DNA of 64,000 bases from Azospirillum ramasamyi (GCF_003233655.1 NZ_CP029834.1:186001-250000); one strand, 5' to 3'; positions 45,528 through 57,018 are shown, numbered from the stretch's first letter. Notes: generated from the sequence alone by a model not told the origin. Made by a program: numbers and translations.

Positions 45528-46724
45528 TCACACCGGCAACTGCTTCATCGCCGCGACGGCGGTCATCACGCCGCGGATTTCGGCCAGACCGCGCAGGCGG
45601 CCGATCATCGGGTAACCGGGATGGGTCGGCTTGCCGATGTCGTCCAGCAGCTCATGGCCGTGGTCGGGGCGGAAGGGCAGGCGCCAGTTGTCGTTTCCGG
45701 CGTCCCGGCGGCGCTTCTGCTCCTCCAGCAGGGTGGTGACGACCGACACCATGTCGACGTCGCCGCCGAGATGGTCGGCTTCCTCGAAGGATCCGTCCGG
45801 CTCCTTGGCGACGTTGCGGAGGTGGACGAAGTGGATGTCCTCGACGAAGCGCCTGGCCATCGCCGGCACGTCGTTGGTCTGGCCGGCCCCCAGCGAGCCG
45901 GTGCAGAAGGTCAGGCCGTTGTTGGGCGACTTCACCGCGCCGATCAGATGGGCGAGGTCGTCCTCGGTGCTGACCACGCGGGGCAGGCCGAACAGCGGGC
46001 GAGGCGGGTCGTCGGGGTGGATCGCCATGCGGATGCCGACCTCCTCCGCCGTCGGGATGACCTCGCGCAGGAAGCGGGCCAGCGTCTCGCGCAGGCCGTC
46101 GGCGGTCATGCCGTTGAAGCGCGCGATCATCTTGCGCAGGCCGGGGATGTCGTAGCGGTCATAGGCGCCCGGCAGGCCGGCCATGATGTTGGCCAGCAGC
46201 TTCCCCCGGTCGCTTTCGGAGGAGCGGTCGAACCACTCCTTCGCCTTGGCGAGAACCTCCGGTGCGTGGTCCTCCTCGGCGCCCGGACGCTCCAGCATGT
46301 AGACGTCGAAGGCCGCATGTTCGTAAGCGTTGAAGCGCAGCGAGGTGCCGCCGCCCGGCAGCGCCGCCGCCAGTTCCGTCCGCGTCCAGTCCAGCACCGG
46401 CATGAAGTTGTAGCAGATGGTGGTCACGCCGCAGGCGGCGAGGTTGCGCATCGACTGGCGGTAGTTGTCGAACAGCTCCGTCAGGTCGCCTTCGCCGATC
46501 TTGATCGCCTCGTGGACCGGCAGGCTTTCGGTGACGGTCCAGCTGAGGCCGAGTTCCTCGTCGGACTCGATCATCGCCTTGCGCTTCTGGATTTCCTCGA
46601 CCGACCAGACGACGCCATAGGGGATGTGGTGCAGGGCGGTGACCACGCCGGTGGCGCCGGCTTGGCGGATGTGGTTCAGCTTGATGGCGTCTTCGGGGCC
46701 GAACCAGCGCCAGGACTGTTCCAT
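45528..46724 (-). CDS. uxuA: Mannonate dehydratase
   Basis: A 398-residue TIM-barrel enzyme that dehydrates D-mannonate to 2-keto-3-deoxygluconate. MEQSWRWFGPEDAIKLNHIR and GVVTALHHIPYGVVW open it; ICYNFMPVLDWTRTEL, MAIHPDDPPRPLFGLPRVVS, NGLTFCTGSLGAG and HFVHLRNV carry the metal and substrate residues. The ATG at 46724 has a perfect AAGGAG; the long frame before it lies inside the TRAP gene. It is last in the inferred uxuB-adh-dctPQM-uxuA operon. Confidence 0.95.
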   Translation of the reverse strand: MEQSWRWFGPEDAIKLNHIRQAGATGVVTALHHIPYGVVWSVEEIQKRKAMIESDEELGLSWTVTESLPVHEAIKIGEGDLTELFDNYRQSMRNLAACGVTTICYNFMPVLDWTRTELAAALPGGGTSLRFNAYEHAAFDVYMLERPGAEEDHAPEVLAKAKEWFDRSSESDRGKLLANIMAGLPGAYDRYDIPGLRKMIARFNGMTADGLRETLARFLREVIPTAEEVGIRMAIHPDDPPRPLFGLPRVVSTEDDLAHLIGAVKSPNNGLTFCTGSLGAGQTNDVPAMARRFVEDIHFVHLRNVAKEPDGSFEEADHLGGDVDMVSVVTTLLEEQKRRRDAGNDNWRLPFRPDHGHELLDDIGKPTHPGYPMIGRLRGLAEIRGVMTAVAAMKQLPV

Positions 46725-46771
46725 GGCTGCGAACTCCTTGGAAAGAGAGGGGGCTTTGGAATTGCGGGCAA

Positions 46772-48046
46772 TCAGCGGAAAAGCAGGCTCGGCAGCCAGA
46801 GCGACAGCGCCGGCACGTAGGAGACCAGGAACAGGACCAGGATGTTGCAGAGCAGGAAGGGCCAGATCGCCTTGGTGATCGCGCCCAGCGAGATCTTCGC
46901 GATGTTCGCCGCGACGAACAGGCAGACGCCGACCGGCGGGGTGGTCAGGCCGATCATCAGGTTCAGCACGGCGAAGGTGGCGAAATGGATCGGGTCGATG
47001 CCGACCTGGGTCGCCACCGCCAGCAGCGGCGGGAACAGGATGATCAGGGCCGCGATCGTCTCCATGAAGGTGCCGACGATCAGCAGCAGGATGTTGATCA
47101 TCAGGATGATCAGGTACTTGTTGGTGGTCAGCTCCAGCATGGAGGCGGCGATGGCCTGCGGGATCTGCTCGCTGGTCAGGATCCAGCCGAAGACGTTGGC
47201 GAGGCCAACCAGCAGGATCAGCCCGCCCGAACCGATGGCGCTTTCCAGCAGGATCGCCGGCAGTTGGCGCAGGGTGAAGCCCTTGTAGACGAACAGTCCG
47301 ATGACGAAGGCGTAGAGCGCTGCGACGATCGACGCCTCGGTCGGGGTGAAATAGCCGCCGACGATGCCGAACAGGATGATCGCCGTCATCAGCAGCGCCC
47401 AGAAGGCGCCGCGGCTGGCGCGGATCAGCGCGCCGAAGCCCTGCCACGGCTCCCTCGGGTAGTTGCGCACCCGCGCCAGGATCCAGACCGTCAGCATCAT
47501 GCCCAGACCCAACAGCAGGCCCGGAATGGCGCCGGCCATGAACATCTTGCCGACCGACAGGCCGGTCAGGGTGCCGACGATGATCATCGGCACGCTGGGC
47601 GGAATGATCGGCCCGACGGTGGAGGCGGCGGCGGTGACGGCGGCGGCGAAGGGTGCGTCATAGCCGGACTTGCGCATCGCCGGGATCATCACCGACCCGA
47701 TGGAGGCCGTTTCCGCCACGGCGGTGCCGGAGATGCCGGCGAACACCATCGATCCCGTGACGTTGGCGAGGCCGAGACCCCCGCGGATATGGCCGACCAG
47801 CCGGTTGCTGAACCGCACGATCTGGTCGGTGATGCCGCCGCCGTTCATCAGGTTGCCGGCCAGCACGAAGCCGGGGATGCAGAGCAGGACGAAGCTGTCC
47901 ATGCCCGCGTACATGAACTGCGGAACCACCGCGAGGTCGATGTCGCTGCCGACCAGATAGACCGCCGAGGCGCCGCCCAGCGCGATGCCGACCGGCGCGC
48001 CCAGGATCAGCAGGACGGCGAAGGTGAGGAACAGTGCGGTGACCAT
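46772..48046 (-). CDS. dctM: TRAP transporter large permease (DctM family), hexuronate operon
   Basis: A 424-residue protein with about twelve helices. CIPGFVLAGNLMNGGGITDQIV, GGYFTPTEASIVAALYAF and GLTTPPVGVCLFVAANI are the family signatures. Start ATG 48046 shares a base with the dctQ stop. Its place between uxuA and dctQ/dctP suggests import of glucuronate, galacturonate or an aldonate. Confidence 0.93.
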   Translation of the reverse strand: MVTALFLTFAVLLILGAPVGIALGGASAVYLVGSDIDLAVVPQFMYAGMDSFVLLCIPGFVLAGNLMNGGGITDQIVRFSNRLVGHIRGGLGLANVTGSMVFAGISGTAVAETASIGSVMIPAMRKSGYDAPFAAAVTAAASTVGPIIPPSVPMIIVGTLTGLSVGKMFMAGAIPGLLLGLGMMLTVWILARVRNYPREPWQGFGALIRASRGAFWALLMTAIILFGIVGGYFTPTEASIVAALYAFVIGLFVYKGFTLRQLPAILLESAIGSGGLILLVGLANVFGWILTSEQIPQAIAASMLELTTNKYLIILMINILLLIVGTFMETIAALIILFPPLLAVATQVGIDPIHFATFAVLNLMIGLTTPPVGVCLFVAANIAKISLGAITKAIWPFLLCNILVLFLVSYVPALSLWLPSLLFR

Positions 48047-48549
48047 CAGACGGTTTCCCCATGGCTGGGCGGCGCGCTGTCGCGTCCGAACCCGGCAAGG
48101 CGGGCGATGGAGAAGAAGGCGAGCGAGACGGGGATGATCAGCGTCACGACATAGACCCATATCATCGGCATGTTGATGGAGCGTGCCCGCTCGCCCAGAC
48201 TGCCGACCACGTAGTCCCAGGCGCCGGGGATGATGGCGACAGCGAACACAAGGACCGCCACGTCCACCAGCCGGGCGACCGCCCACTGCGCCGGCTTGGG
48301 CAGCAGCAGGATGAACATGTCCACGTTGACCAGCTCGCCGCGCAGCAGAGCCAGCCCGCAGGAGAAGGCGACGAGCTGGACCAGCGCGAAGCGGGCCACC
48401 TCCTCGGTCCAGGCCGGGGAAGGAAAGCCGGGAACGCGGCCCAGAACCTGGATCGTCACGACGATGATGAGGACGCCGATCGCCGCCAGGGTTCCCCAAC
48501 GGCAAAGGGCGGATACGGCCGACACCAGGGCGGCAAAGGCTGTGCGCAT
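48046..48549 (-). CDS. dctQ: TRAP transporter small permease (DctQ family), hexuronate operon
   Basis: A 167-residue membrane protein with four helices. VLGRVPGFPSPAWTEEVARFALV holds the conserved W-x-E-E region, then GLALLRGELVNVDMFI. I use ATG 48549; the open frame continues to 48651 through the stem-loop repeats and has no protein-like sequence there. Confidence 0.9.
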   Translation of the reverse strand: MRTAFAALVSAVSALCRWGTLAAIGVLIIVVTIQVLGRVPGFPSPAWTEEVARFALVQLVAFSCGLALLRGELVNVDMFILLLPKPAQWAVARLVDVAVLVFAVAIIPGAWDYVVGSLGERARSINMPMIWVYVVTLIIPVSLAFFSIARLAGFGRDSAPPSHGETV

Positions 48550-48583
48550 GGGAGAAGGCTCTTGCGGTTGGGGAAGGATTACA

Positions 48584-48736
48584 CCTTCTCCCGCCCCGGG
48601 AGAGGGGAGGGGTCCGCCGCGAAGCGGTGGGAGGGGTGAGGGGTGGTGCAAGGAGCCATGTGACTCGGGCCGCTTGGCTTACCCCTCACCCTCCCCACTT
48701 CGTGGCTCCCCTCCCTCTCCCGGGACGGGAGAGGGC
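48584..48736. repeat. Paired REP-like inverted repeats between dctP and dctQ
   Basis: The left unit (48584-48642) contains CTCCC-GCCCC-GGGAG and ends GTGAGGGG. The right unit (48680-48736) begins ACCCCTCACCC and ends with the hairpin CTCTCCC-GGGAC-GGGAGAG. The units are inverted copies of each other, about 40 bp apart, and can form one long structure. This resembles bacterial REP/BIME elements within operons. Confidence 0.7.
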
Positions 48737-48750
48737 AAGGCTCTTTCCCC

Positions 48751-49776
48751 TCACTTCACCGCGAGGATTTCGTCGTAGATCGGCTTGATCTCCGGCGACA
48801 GCGCCGCGACCACGGCGGCGCGGCCCTTCTCGGCGAAGGCGGCCTTGTCGACCGCGACGAACTCCATGCCCTTGGCCTTCAGGTCGGCGGCCAGCTTGGC
48901 CTCGTCCTCGATGAACAGCTTGCGCTCGGCGGCCTGCGCCGCCTTGGCGGCTTCCATGATGGCGGTGCGCTGCTCCGCCGGCAGGCGGCCCATCTTCTTC
49001 GATCCGCCGACCAGATAGATCCAGCTGATGACGTGTTCCGTCTGGTTCACGTATTTCTGGACCTCGTGGAAGCTCGCCGACTTGATGAGGGCCAGCGGAT
49101 TTTCCTGCGCCTCGATGGTGTCGTTCTGCAGGCCGGTGAACACTTCCGAGAAGGCCATCGGCGTCGGCTTGGCGCCCAGCCCCTGCCAGAAGGACACGAA
49201 CAGCGGCACGTTCGGCACGCGCATCTTCAGGCCGTTCAGATCGTCCGGCGACTTGATCGGGCGCTTGCTGGTCAGGTTGCGCGGGCCACGGGCGAAGTAG
49301 GTCAGCGGGACCAGCTGGGTCTTCTGCTCGATGGATTCGGCGATTTTCCGGCCGGGCTCGCCGGTGACGACCTTGTCCAGGTGGTCGAGGTCGCGGATAC
49401 CGTAGGGAACCGCCAGCAACGCCGCGGCCGGCGCCCAGTTCTGCAGGGATTCACCGGTGATGGTGAAGTCGATGGTGCCGAGCTGGATACCCTTGATCAG
49501 GTCGGTTTCCTTGCCGAGCTGCTCATTGGGGAAAACCCTGACCTCGACGGCGCCGTTGGTGCGCTTGGCGACTTCCTCGGCGAAGACCAGCGAGGCCTTG
49601 TGCCAGACATTCTCCTCGTTGCCGAGATGGCCCAGCTTCAGCGTCGTCTTGGCCTGGGCGCGGACGATGGCCGGGGCGGCGATGCCGCCCAACAGGGTCG
49701 CACCGGCGGCGATCCCGGCGCCGAGACCGATGCTCTTGGCCAGCGTGCGGCGGGAGATCGGGGTCTTGCTGTTCAT
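48751..49776 (-). CDS. dctP: TRAP transporter substrate-binding protein (DctP family), hexuronate operon
   Basis: A 341-residue periplasmic protein. The signal peptide SRRTLAKSIGLGAGIAAGATL has a twin-arginine-like start and is cleaved near VRAQA. TLKLGHLGNEENVWHKASLVFAEEV, IDFTITGESLQNWAPA and GLKMRVPNVPLFVSFWQGLGA are DctP motifs, the last with the substrate-binding Arg; QENPLALIKSASFHEVQKY follows. It feeds the DctQM pair encoded after it. The REP-like pair downstream may stabilise its message. Confidence 0.93.
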   Translation of the reverse strand: MNSKTPISRRTLAKSIGLGAGIAAGATLLGGIAAPAIVRAQAKTTLKLGHLGNEENVWHKASLVFAEEVAKRTNGAVEVRVFPNEQLGKETDLIKGIQLGTIDFTITGESLQNWAPAAALLAVPYGIRDLDHLDKVVTGEPGRKIAESIEQKTQLVPLTYFARGPRNLTSKRPIKSPDDLNGLKMRVPNVPLFVSFWQGLGAKPTPMAFSEVFTGLQNDTIEAQENPLALIKSASFHEVQKYVNQTEHVISWIYLVGGSKKMGRLPAEQRTAIMEAAKAAQAAERKLFIEDEAKLAADLKAKGMEFVAVDKAAFAEKGRAAVVAALSPEIKPIYDEILAVK

Positions 49777-49860
49777 CCTGGTGTTCCTCCGTTTTGGGCG
49801 GGCGCTTTGGGCGGATCGGGTCCGCCTTCCTTTGCGCGATGGAAAACTCGAAGCCGGCGG

Positions 49861-50889
49861 TCAGCTCTCGAAGTCCAACTGCACCTTGATCGTGCTGGAC
49901 GGGTCGGTCTCGATCAGGGAAAAGGCGCTTGCCGCGTCGGCGATCGGGAAGACCTGGGTGATCATCGCCGCCGGCTGCAGCTTGCCGCTCTCCAGCCACT
50001 CGATCACCTGCGGCAGCAGGCGGCGGTTCAGACGGGAACCGACCAGCGTCAGTTCCTTCTTCACGATCTCCTGCTGGCTGACGTTGCAGGGGGCGGGTGA
50101 GAAGCCCAGCAGACCGATGCGCGCGGCCGGGCTGGCAAGGCGGCAGGCCTCCTCCAGCAGGGCCGGCACGCCGGCGCCGTCGATCACCACCGTGGGGCCG
50201 AGCCCGTCATTCTCGTCGCGCACCGCTTCGGGCACCGACACGCGCGAGGAGTTGAGGACGACATCGGCGCCGAACTCCTTCGCGCGCTCCAGCCGCCGGT
50301 CGTCCAGGTCGGCGACGATGCAGCGGGCGCCGTGCAGCTTGGCGACCTGCACCACCGTCAGCCCGACCGTCCCGGCGCCATAGACCAGCAGCGTGTCGTC
50401 GGCGCCGATGCCGGTGCGCGACAGCACGTTGGCGGCGATGGACAGCGGCTCCGCCAAGGCGGCGATGGAGATCGGCAGGTCGGAACGCAGCTTGATCGCA
50501 TTGGCCGCCGGCACCGCCACATGGTTGCGGAAGCCGCCGTCGCGATGGACTCCGAACACCTCCAGATTGGCGCAGACATTGCTGCGCCCGGCCCGGCAGG
50601 CATAGCAGCGGCCGCAGGACACCACCGGATCGACCACCACATGGTCGCCGGCCGCGACGTTGGTGACGCCATCACCGACCGCCTCGACCGTGCCGGCGAA
50701 CTCGTGGCCGATCACGCGCGGGTAAACCGCGAAGGGGTTGGAGCCGTGGTAGATGTGCAGGTCCGATCCGCAGATCCCGGCGCGCTGGACACGCACCAGC
50801 ACCTCGCCGGCCTTGACCGGCCCGGCATCCGCGGCGTTTTCGGGGCGAAGGGCCAGCACATGCGGCTTTTCGACGATCAGGGCAACCAC
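49861..50889 (-). CDS. Zinc-dependent alcohol dehydrogenase (LgoD/RspB-like)
   Basis: A 342-residue medium-chain dehydrogenase. GICGSDLHIYHG and GHEF give the catalytic zinc ligands, CGRCYACRAGRSNVC the structural zinc cysteines, and VYGAGTVGLTVVQVAKLHGA the NAD-binding turn. Relatives in hexuronate operons oxidise L-galactonate or L-gulonate to the keto-hexuronate that UxuB or UxaB reduces. The start GTG 50889 has GGGGAGC in front; the open frame upstream lacks protein-like sequence. The substrate is inferred from context only. Confidence 0.85.
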   Translation of the reverse strand: MVALIVEKPHVLALRPENAADAGPVKAGEVLVRVQRAGICGSDLHIYHGSNPFAVYPRVIGHEFAGTVEAVGDGVTNVAAGDHVVVDPVVSCGRCYACRAGRSNVCANLEVFGVHRDGGFRNHVAVPAANAIKLRSDLPISIAALAEPLSIAANVLSRTGIGADDTLLVYGAGTVGLTVVQVAKLHGARCIVADLDDRRLERAKEFGADVVLNSSRVSVPEAVRDENDGLGPTVVIDGAGVPALLEEACRLASPAARIGLLGFSPAPCNVSQQEIVKKELTLVGSRLNRRLLPQVIEWLESGKLQPAAMITQVFPIADAASAFSLIETDPSSTIKVQLDFES

Positions 50890-50929
50890 GGGAATGCTCC
50901 CCAGGGGATGTGATGCTTCGGAAGCGGGA

Positions 50930-52426
50930 TCAGGCGTCGGCGGCGACCACGGCGCGGGCCCCCTCGGCGAACAGGCGCCCAAGCGCGGCGGTGACCGGCC
51001 CCGTGAAGCGCGGGTCGCGCGGCAGATCCTCGCCGAACACGGCGGTCAGCCCGAACAGGGCCTCGGCCAGCCGGTCCGGGTTGCCGGCGGCGGATGCCGC
51101 GATCTCCGCCAGACGGGGCGCCAGCGGGTCGCGCACGTCGATGGGCTGGCCCTTCTCGTCGATGCCGGCGACGTAGCGCATCCAGGCGGCGACGGCCAAA
51201 GCCAGCCGGTCGATGGGCTGTTCGGCCGCCAGCCGGTCGCGGATCGGGTTCAGCAGGCGCTGCGGCAGCTTCTGCGTGCCGTCCATGGCGATCTGCCAGG
51301 TGCGGTGGCGCAGCGCCGGATTGCGGAAGCGGGCAATCAGCGCGTCCTTATACTGCTCCATGTCGGCGCCGGGCGGCATGTGCAACGTCGGCCCTGTCTC
51401 CCGGTCCATCAGGTTGCGGACCAGCGTGGCGAAGGCGGGATCGGCCATGGTGTCCGACACCGTCTCGTAACCCGCCAGATATCCCAGATAGGCGATGGTG
51501 GAGTGGCTGCCGTTCAGCAGACGCAGCTTCATCGTCTCGTAGGGATGGACGTCGGCGACCAGCTCCACCCCCACCTCATCCCAGGCCGGGCGGCCGGCGG
51601 GGAAACGGTCCTCGACCACCCATTGGGTGAAAGGCTCCGTCACCACCGGCCAGGCATCCTGCAGGTCGAGGGCCTCGGACACGCGAGCCCGGTCGGCTTG
51701 CGTGGTGGCGGGCACGATGCGGTCGACCATGCTGTTCGGGCAGGCGACGGCCGCGCCGACCCAGGCCCCGAACTCCGCATCGCGCAGTTCGGCGAAGCGG
51801 CGCAGGATGCGGGCCACGGTGTCGCCGTTGCTCGGCAGGTTGTCGCAGCTCAGAACGGTGAAGGGCTCCAGCCCGGCGGCGCGGCGGCGGGCCAGCGCCT
51901 CGGCGATGAAGCCGATGGCGGTGCGCGGGCTGGCGGGATTGTCCAGGTCGTGGCGGATGTCGGGGTGATCCTCGTTCAGCGCGCCGGTCGCCGGGTCGTG
52001 GCAATAGCCCTTCTCCGTCACCGTCAGCGTGACGATGCGCACGGACGGGCGGCACATCCGCTCCAGCACCGCCTGGGGATCCTCGGGCGCCACCAGCAGT
52101 TCCAGCAGGCAGCCGATCACCCGCAGCCGCTCTCCCGCCGCATCGCGCACCGCGACGGTGTAGAGCCCGTCCTGCGGTTCCAGCGCGTCGCGGGTGTCGG
52201 GGCTGCGCAGGCTGACGCCGGCGATGCCCCAGGGGCCGAACCGCTTTTCCAGCAGGGCGTCGGTGTAGGCGGCCTGATGGGCGCGCTGGAAGGCGCCGAC
52301 GCCGAGATGGACGATCCCGAGTTCCAGCGCCTTGCGGTCATAGGCCGGCCGCGCCACCGCCGCCGGCAGGGTGGACAGGCCGGCGGCGCCGAGACGGGGC
52401 AGGGATGAGGTCGCGGGGGGCTGCAT
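50930..52426 (-). CDS. uxuB: Fructuronate reductase (mannitol dehydrogenase family)
   Basis: A 498-residue enzyme that reduces D-fructuronate to D-mannonate with NADH. IVHLGVGAFQRAHQAAYTD is the nucleotide-binding start; CDNLPSNGDTV, CPNSMVDRIVP, YETMKLRLLNGSHSTIAYLG (catalytic Lys) and RNPALRHRTWQIAMDGTQKLPQR are the MDH-family blocks. Tagaturonate or mannitol reduction is possible in the family, but the neighbouring uxuA supports UxuB. It is first in the operon, 57 bp after the GntR-type site. Confidence 0.93.
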   Translation of the reverse strand: MQPPATSSLPRLGAAGLSTLPAAVARPAYDRKALELGIVHLGVGAFQRAHQAAYTDALLEKRFGPWGIAGVSLRSPDTRDALEPQDGLYTVAVRDAAGERLRVIGCLLELLVAPEDPQAVLERMCRPSVRIVTLTVTEKGYCHDPATGALNEDHPDIRHDLDNPASPRTAIGFIAEALARRRAAGLEPFTVLSCDNLPSNGDTVARILRRFAELRDAEFGAWVGAAVACPNSMVDRIVPATTQADRARVSEALDLQDAWPVVTEPFTQWVVEDRFPAGRPAWDEVGVELVADVHPYETMKLRLLNGSHSTIAYLGYLAGYETVSDTMADPAFATLVRNLMDRETGPTLHMPPGADMEQYKDALIARFRNPALRHRTWQIAMDGTQKLPQRLLNPIRDRLAAEQPIDRLALAVAAWMRYVAGIDEKGQPIDVRDPLAPRLAEIAASAAGNPDRLAEALFGLTAVFGEDLPRDPRFTGPVTAALGRLFAEGARAVVAADA

Positions 52427-52482
52427 GTGGATCGGTTTCCTTCCCGGCCGAGCGATTGCGCGAGGCGTTGTCTCACATTCTT

Positions 52483-52495
52483 GTATGGTAGTATG
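52483..52495. promoter_or_regulatory. GntR operator before uxuB
   Basis: GTATGGTAGTATG is a direct repeat of GTATG with a three-base spacer, flanked by TT and TCAA. The identical 13-mer occurs in opposite orientation at 53425-53437, before the GntR regulator gene. Confidence 0.75.
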
Positions 52496-52583
52496 TCAAA
52501 GAGGGCGGGCGAGAGCAACCAGGATTGTTCGGCAGAGAAACGGTACGGCGCCCTGATCGGGAGGCCGGGCGATCCCGCGCCGG

Positions 52584-53342
52584 TCAGCGCAGGCCGGCGA
52601 CCTTCGAACGGCCGGCGGAGCGGGTGGAGGCCTTGGGAGCCGGAGGCGCCGCCCCATCCTCCTGCGTGAACAGGTCGGGGAACTTGCCCTCCAGTTCCGG
52701 CAGCGACGTCAGGATCTCGCGCAGGTGCATGCCCATCGCCGCCTCCGCCTTCACCGGGTCGCGGGCGGCGATCGCCTCCAGCACCGCCTGATGCTGGGAG
52801 ATCAGGCGGCGGATCGGCGTGGCGTAGGGCACGCTGAGGTAGCGGACGCGGTCCATCTGGGCCTTCGTCTCCTCCACGATGCGCCAGGCGTATTCGCATT
52901 CCGCCCCGATGGCGATGGTGCGGTGGAAGGCCTCGTCCAGCTCCAGGAATCGCACCGGCACCGGTTCGTCGGCGATGTCCCACTGGGCCTTCAGGTTCTC
53001 GCGCAATTCGGCGAGGCCGGCCGGCGTGATGGTTTCGCAAGCCTTGCGGACCACCGCGGTCTCCACCGCCTCGCGGACGAAGCGGGCATCCAGCACCTGC
53101 TTGACCGAGATCTTGACGACGAAGGTGCCGCGCTGCGGCCGGATGGTCAGCAGGCCGGACTCGCTCAGCTTGATGAAGGCCTCGCGCACCGGCTGGCGGC
53201 TGACGCCGAGCTGGTCGGCGATCTCCTGCTCCGACAAAGCTTGACCGGGGTGGAACTGCATCGTCACGATGGCCTGGCGCAGCACCCGGTACACGCCCCG
53301 AGCGATCGGCTCCCCGGAGTCCAGGTCGATCTTGTTCAGCAT
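52584..53342 (-). CDS. GntR-family regulator, FadR/FCD type, of the hexuronate operon
   Basis: A 252-residue regulator. The winged HTH (ARGVYRVLRQAIVTMQFHPG to SRQPVREAFIKLSESGLLT) is followed by an all-helical FCD ligand domain (DARFVREAVETAVVRKACE, ELDEAFHRTIA, ISQHQAVLEAIAARD) whose Asp and His residues usually bind a metal and a carboxylate ligand. The tail is basic. It lies upstream of, and in the same direction as, uxuB, with operators before both, so it is probably a UxuR-type autoregulated repressor. The ligand is likely fructuronate or mannonate, by analogy. Confidence 0.9.
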   Translation of the reverse strand: MLNKIDLDSGEPIARGVYRVLRQAIVTMQFHPGQALSEQEIADQLGVSRQPVREAFIKLSESGLLTIRPQRGTFVVKISVKQVLDARFVREAVETAVVRKACETITPAGLAELRENLKAQWDIADEPVPVRFLELDEAFHRTIAIGAECEYAWRIVEETKAQMDRVRYLSVPYATPIRRLISQHQAVLEAIAARDPVKAEAAMGMHLREILTSLPELEGKFPDLFTQEDGAAPPAPKASTRSAGRSKVAGLR

Positions 53343-53424
53343 CGCTTCGCCATCCCGTCAGTCCGCCCTTCTCCCCGCCGGCTTCGTCATACGGAGCATG
53401 GGCAGGGATAAACAATCGGTCAAG

Positions 53425-53437
53425 CATACTACCATAC
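53425..53437. promoter_or_regulatory. GntR operator before its own gene
   Basis: CATACTACCATAC is the exact reverse complement of the 13-mer before uxuB. It lies 83 bp before the regulator start. Confidence 0.75.
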
Positions 53438-53477
53438 TAGTTTGGAAGCAAGGCCGCCTTACGGGGATGGGGGCGAT

Positions 53478-53491
53478 ATGCGACGTCGCAT
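53478..53491. promoter_or_regulatory. 14-bp perfect palindrome upstream of ppc
   Basis: ATGCGACGTCGCAT is a perfect palindrome about 220 bp before ppc. Possible operator; no known regulator consensus recognised. Confidence 0.3.
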
Positions 53492-53713
53492 TTCTCATGC
53501 ATTGCGCCCTATGGAAATCATTTCGCACCAGCACACTGACGGTTGAAACTTCCTGAGGAATCGGCATGCTGTCGGCGATGGTCTGACCACTTCGCGCGCA
53601 GGGGACAGCTCCTGCCCGGATTCCGATCATCCCAATTCAAGTATCCGGCTCAAGCATCCGGCGTTCGCGCATCGCCCCGTATCCGTCCATCCTCGACCAG
53701 GAAACCGCCGCCC

Positions 53714-56485
<2,772 letters not shown>

Positions 56486-56517
56486 TCCGCACCCGGTTCT
56501 CCCGCGCCCGCCCCTTT

Positions 56518-56557
56518 CAAAACGAGCCCCTCTTCCCATGGAAGAGGGGCTCGTTTT
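56518..56557 (+). terminator. Rho-independent terminator after ppc
   Basis: An approximately 18-bp perfect stem (from AAAACGAGCCCCTCTTCC to its complement ending GTTTT) with a three- to four-base loop, A-run and T-run on either side. Confidence 0.95.
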
Positions 56558-56758
56558 GTTTGCGTGCATACAATAAATAAAAATGCCAAGCTGACGCTAT
56601 TTTTTCTTGTGCGGCGCCGTTCATCTCTTCGCATGCGCAAAAGAAATTCGGTGAAATCGAAAGAATTGGCCGCAAAAAGTCATAGCTTATTTAAAAAATC
56701 TGAGTTGTGGACTGTTGATTGGTTTGGTAGCTGTCGTCTCTTCACCAGGAGGATCGGT

Positions 56759-56947
56759 ATGACCACTCAGTCGCAACAGCAGCAGATGGCCCAGCCGGAC
56801 GAGGCTCGGGCGCAAGAGACAACCGACACCAAGCCGGAAGCCGCCGGTAAGGAAGAGCGCCTCGTCTGGGGCAGTGCCTGCGGCGCCGGCGCGGGGGCGG
56901 CGATCCTCTGGCAGCCCGTCACCGTCCAGGAAAGCCGCCGGCGGTGA
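56759..56947 (+). CDS. 62-residue peptide with consensus ribosome site
   Basis: A 62-residue peptide. The first 37 residues are hydrophilic and Gln/Glu/Ala-rich (MTTQSQQQQMAQPDEARAQE). A short hydrophobic block with one Cys follows (VWGSACGAGAGAAILWQPVT), ending QESRRR. AGGAGGATCGGT before the ATG is a textbook ribosome site, which is the main reason to call it a gene. I do not recognise a family. The leader-plus-core look resembles ribosomally made peptide precursors, but no modification enzyme or exporter is adjacent. It could also be a small membrane peptide. An A/T-richer 200 bp precedes it. Confidence 0.6.
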   Translation: MTTQSQQQQMAQPDEARAQETTDTKPEAAGKEERLVWGSACGAGAGAAILWQPVTVQESRRR

Positions 56948-56970
56948 CGGCGGCCGGGTCGATCGGGAAC

Positions 56971-57018
56971 CCGGCTCTACCCCGCCGCGCCGCAGCGCGG
57001 ACGGCGGGGTAGAGCCGG
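56971..57018. terminator. Long stem-loop between convergent genes
   Basis: A 17-bp perfect stem (CCGGCTCTACCCCGCCG with its complement) closes a 14-base loop. It sits between the peptide gene and the convergent chemoreceptor. The nearest T-run is about 20 bases away, so it is an atypical terminator. Confidence 0.6.

Larger units (their letters stand above)
53343..53713. other. Intergenic region between the GntR gene and ppc
   Basis: About 370 bases. It holds the GntR operator (53425-53437), a 14-bp perfect palindrome at 53478-53491, and the leader of ppc. The frame from 53543 that joins ppc is open but lacks protein-like sequence. Confidence 0.5.
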
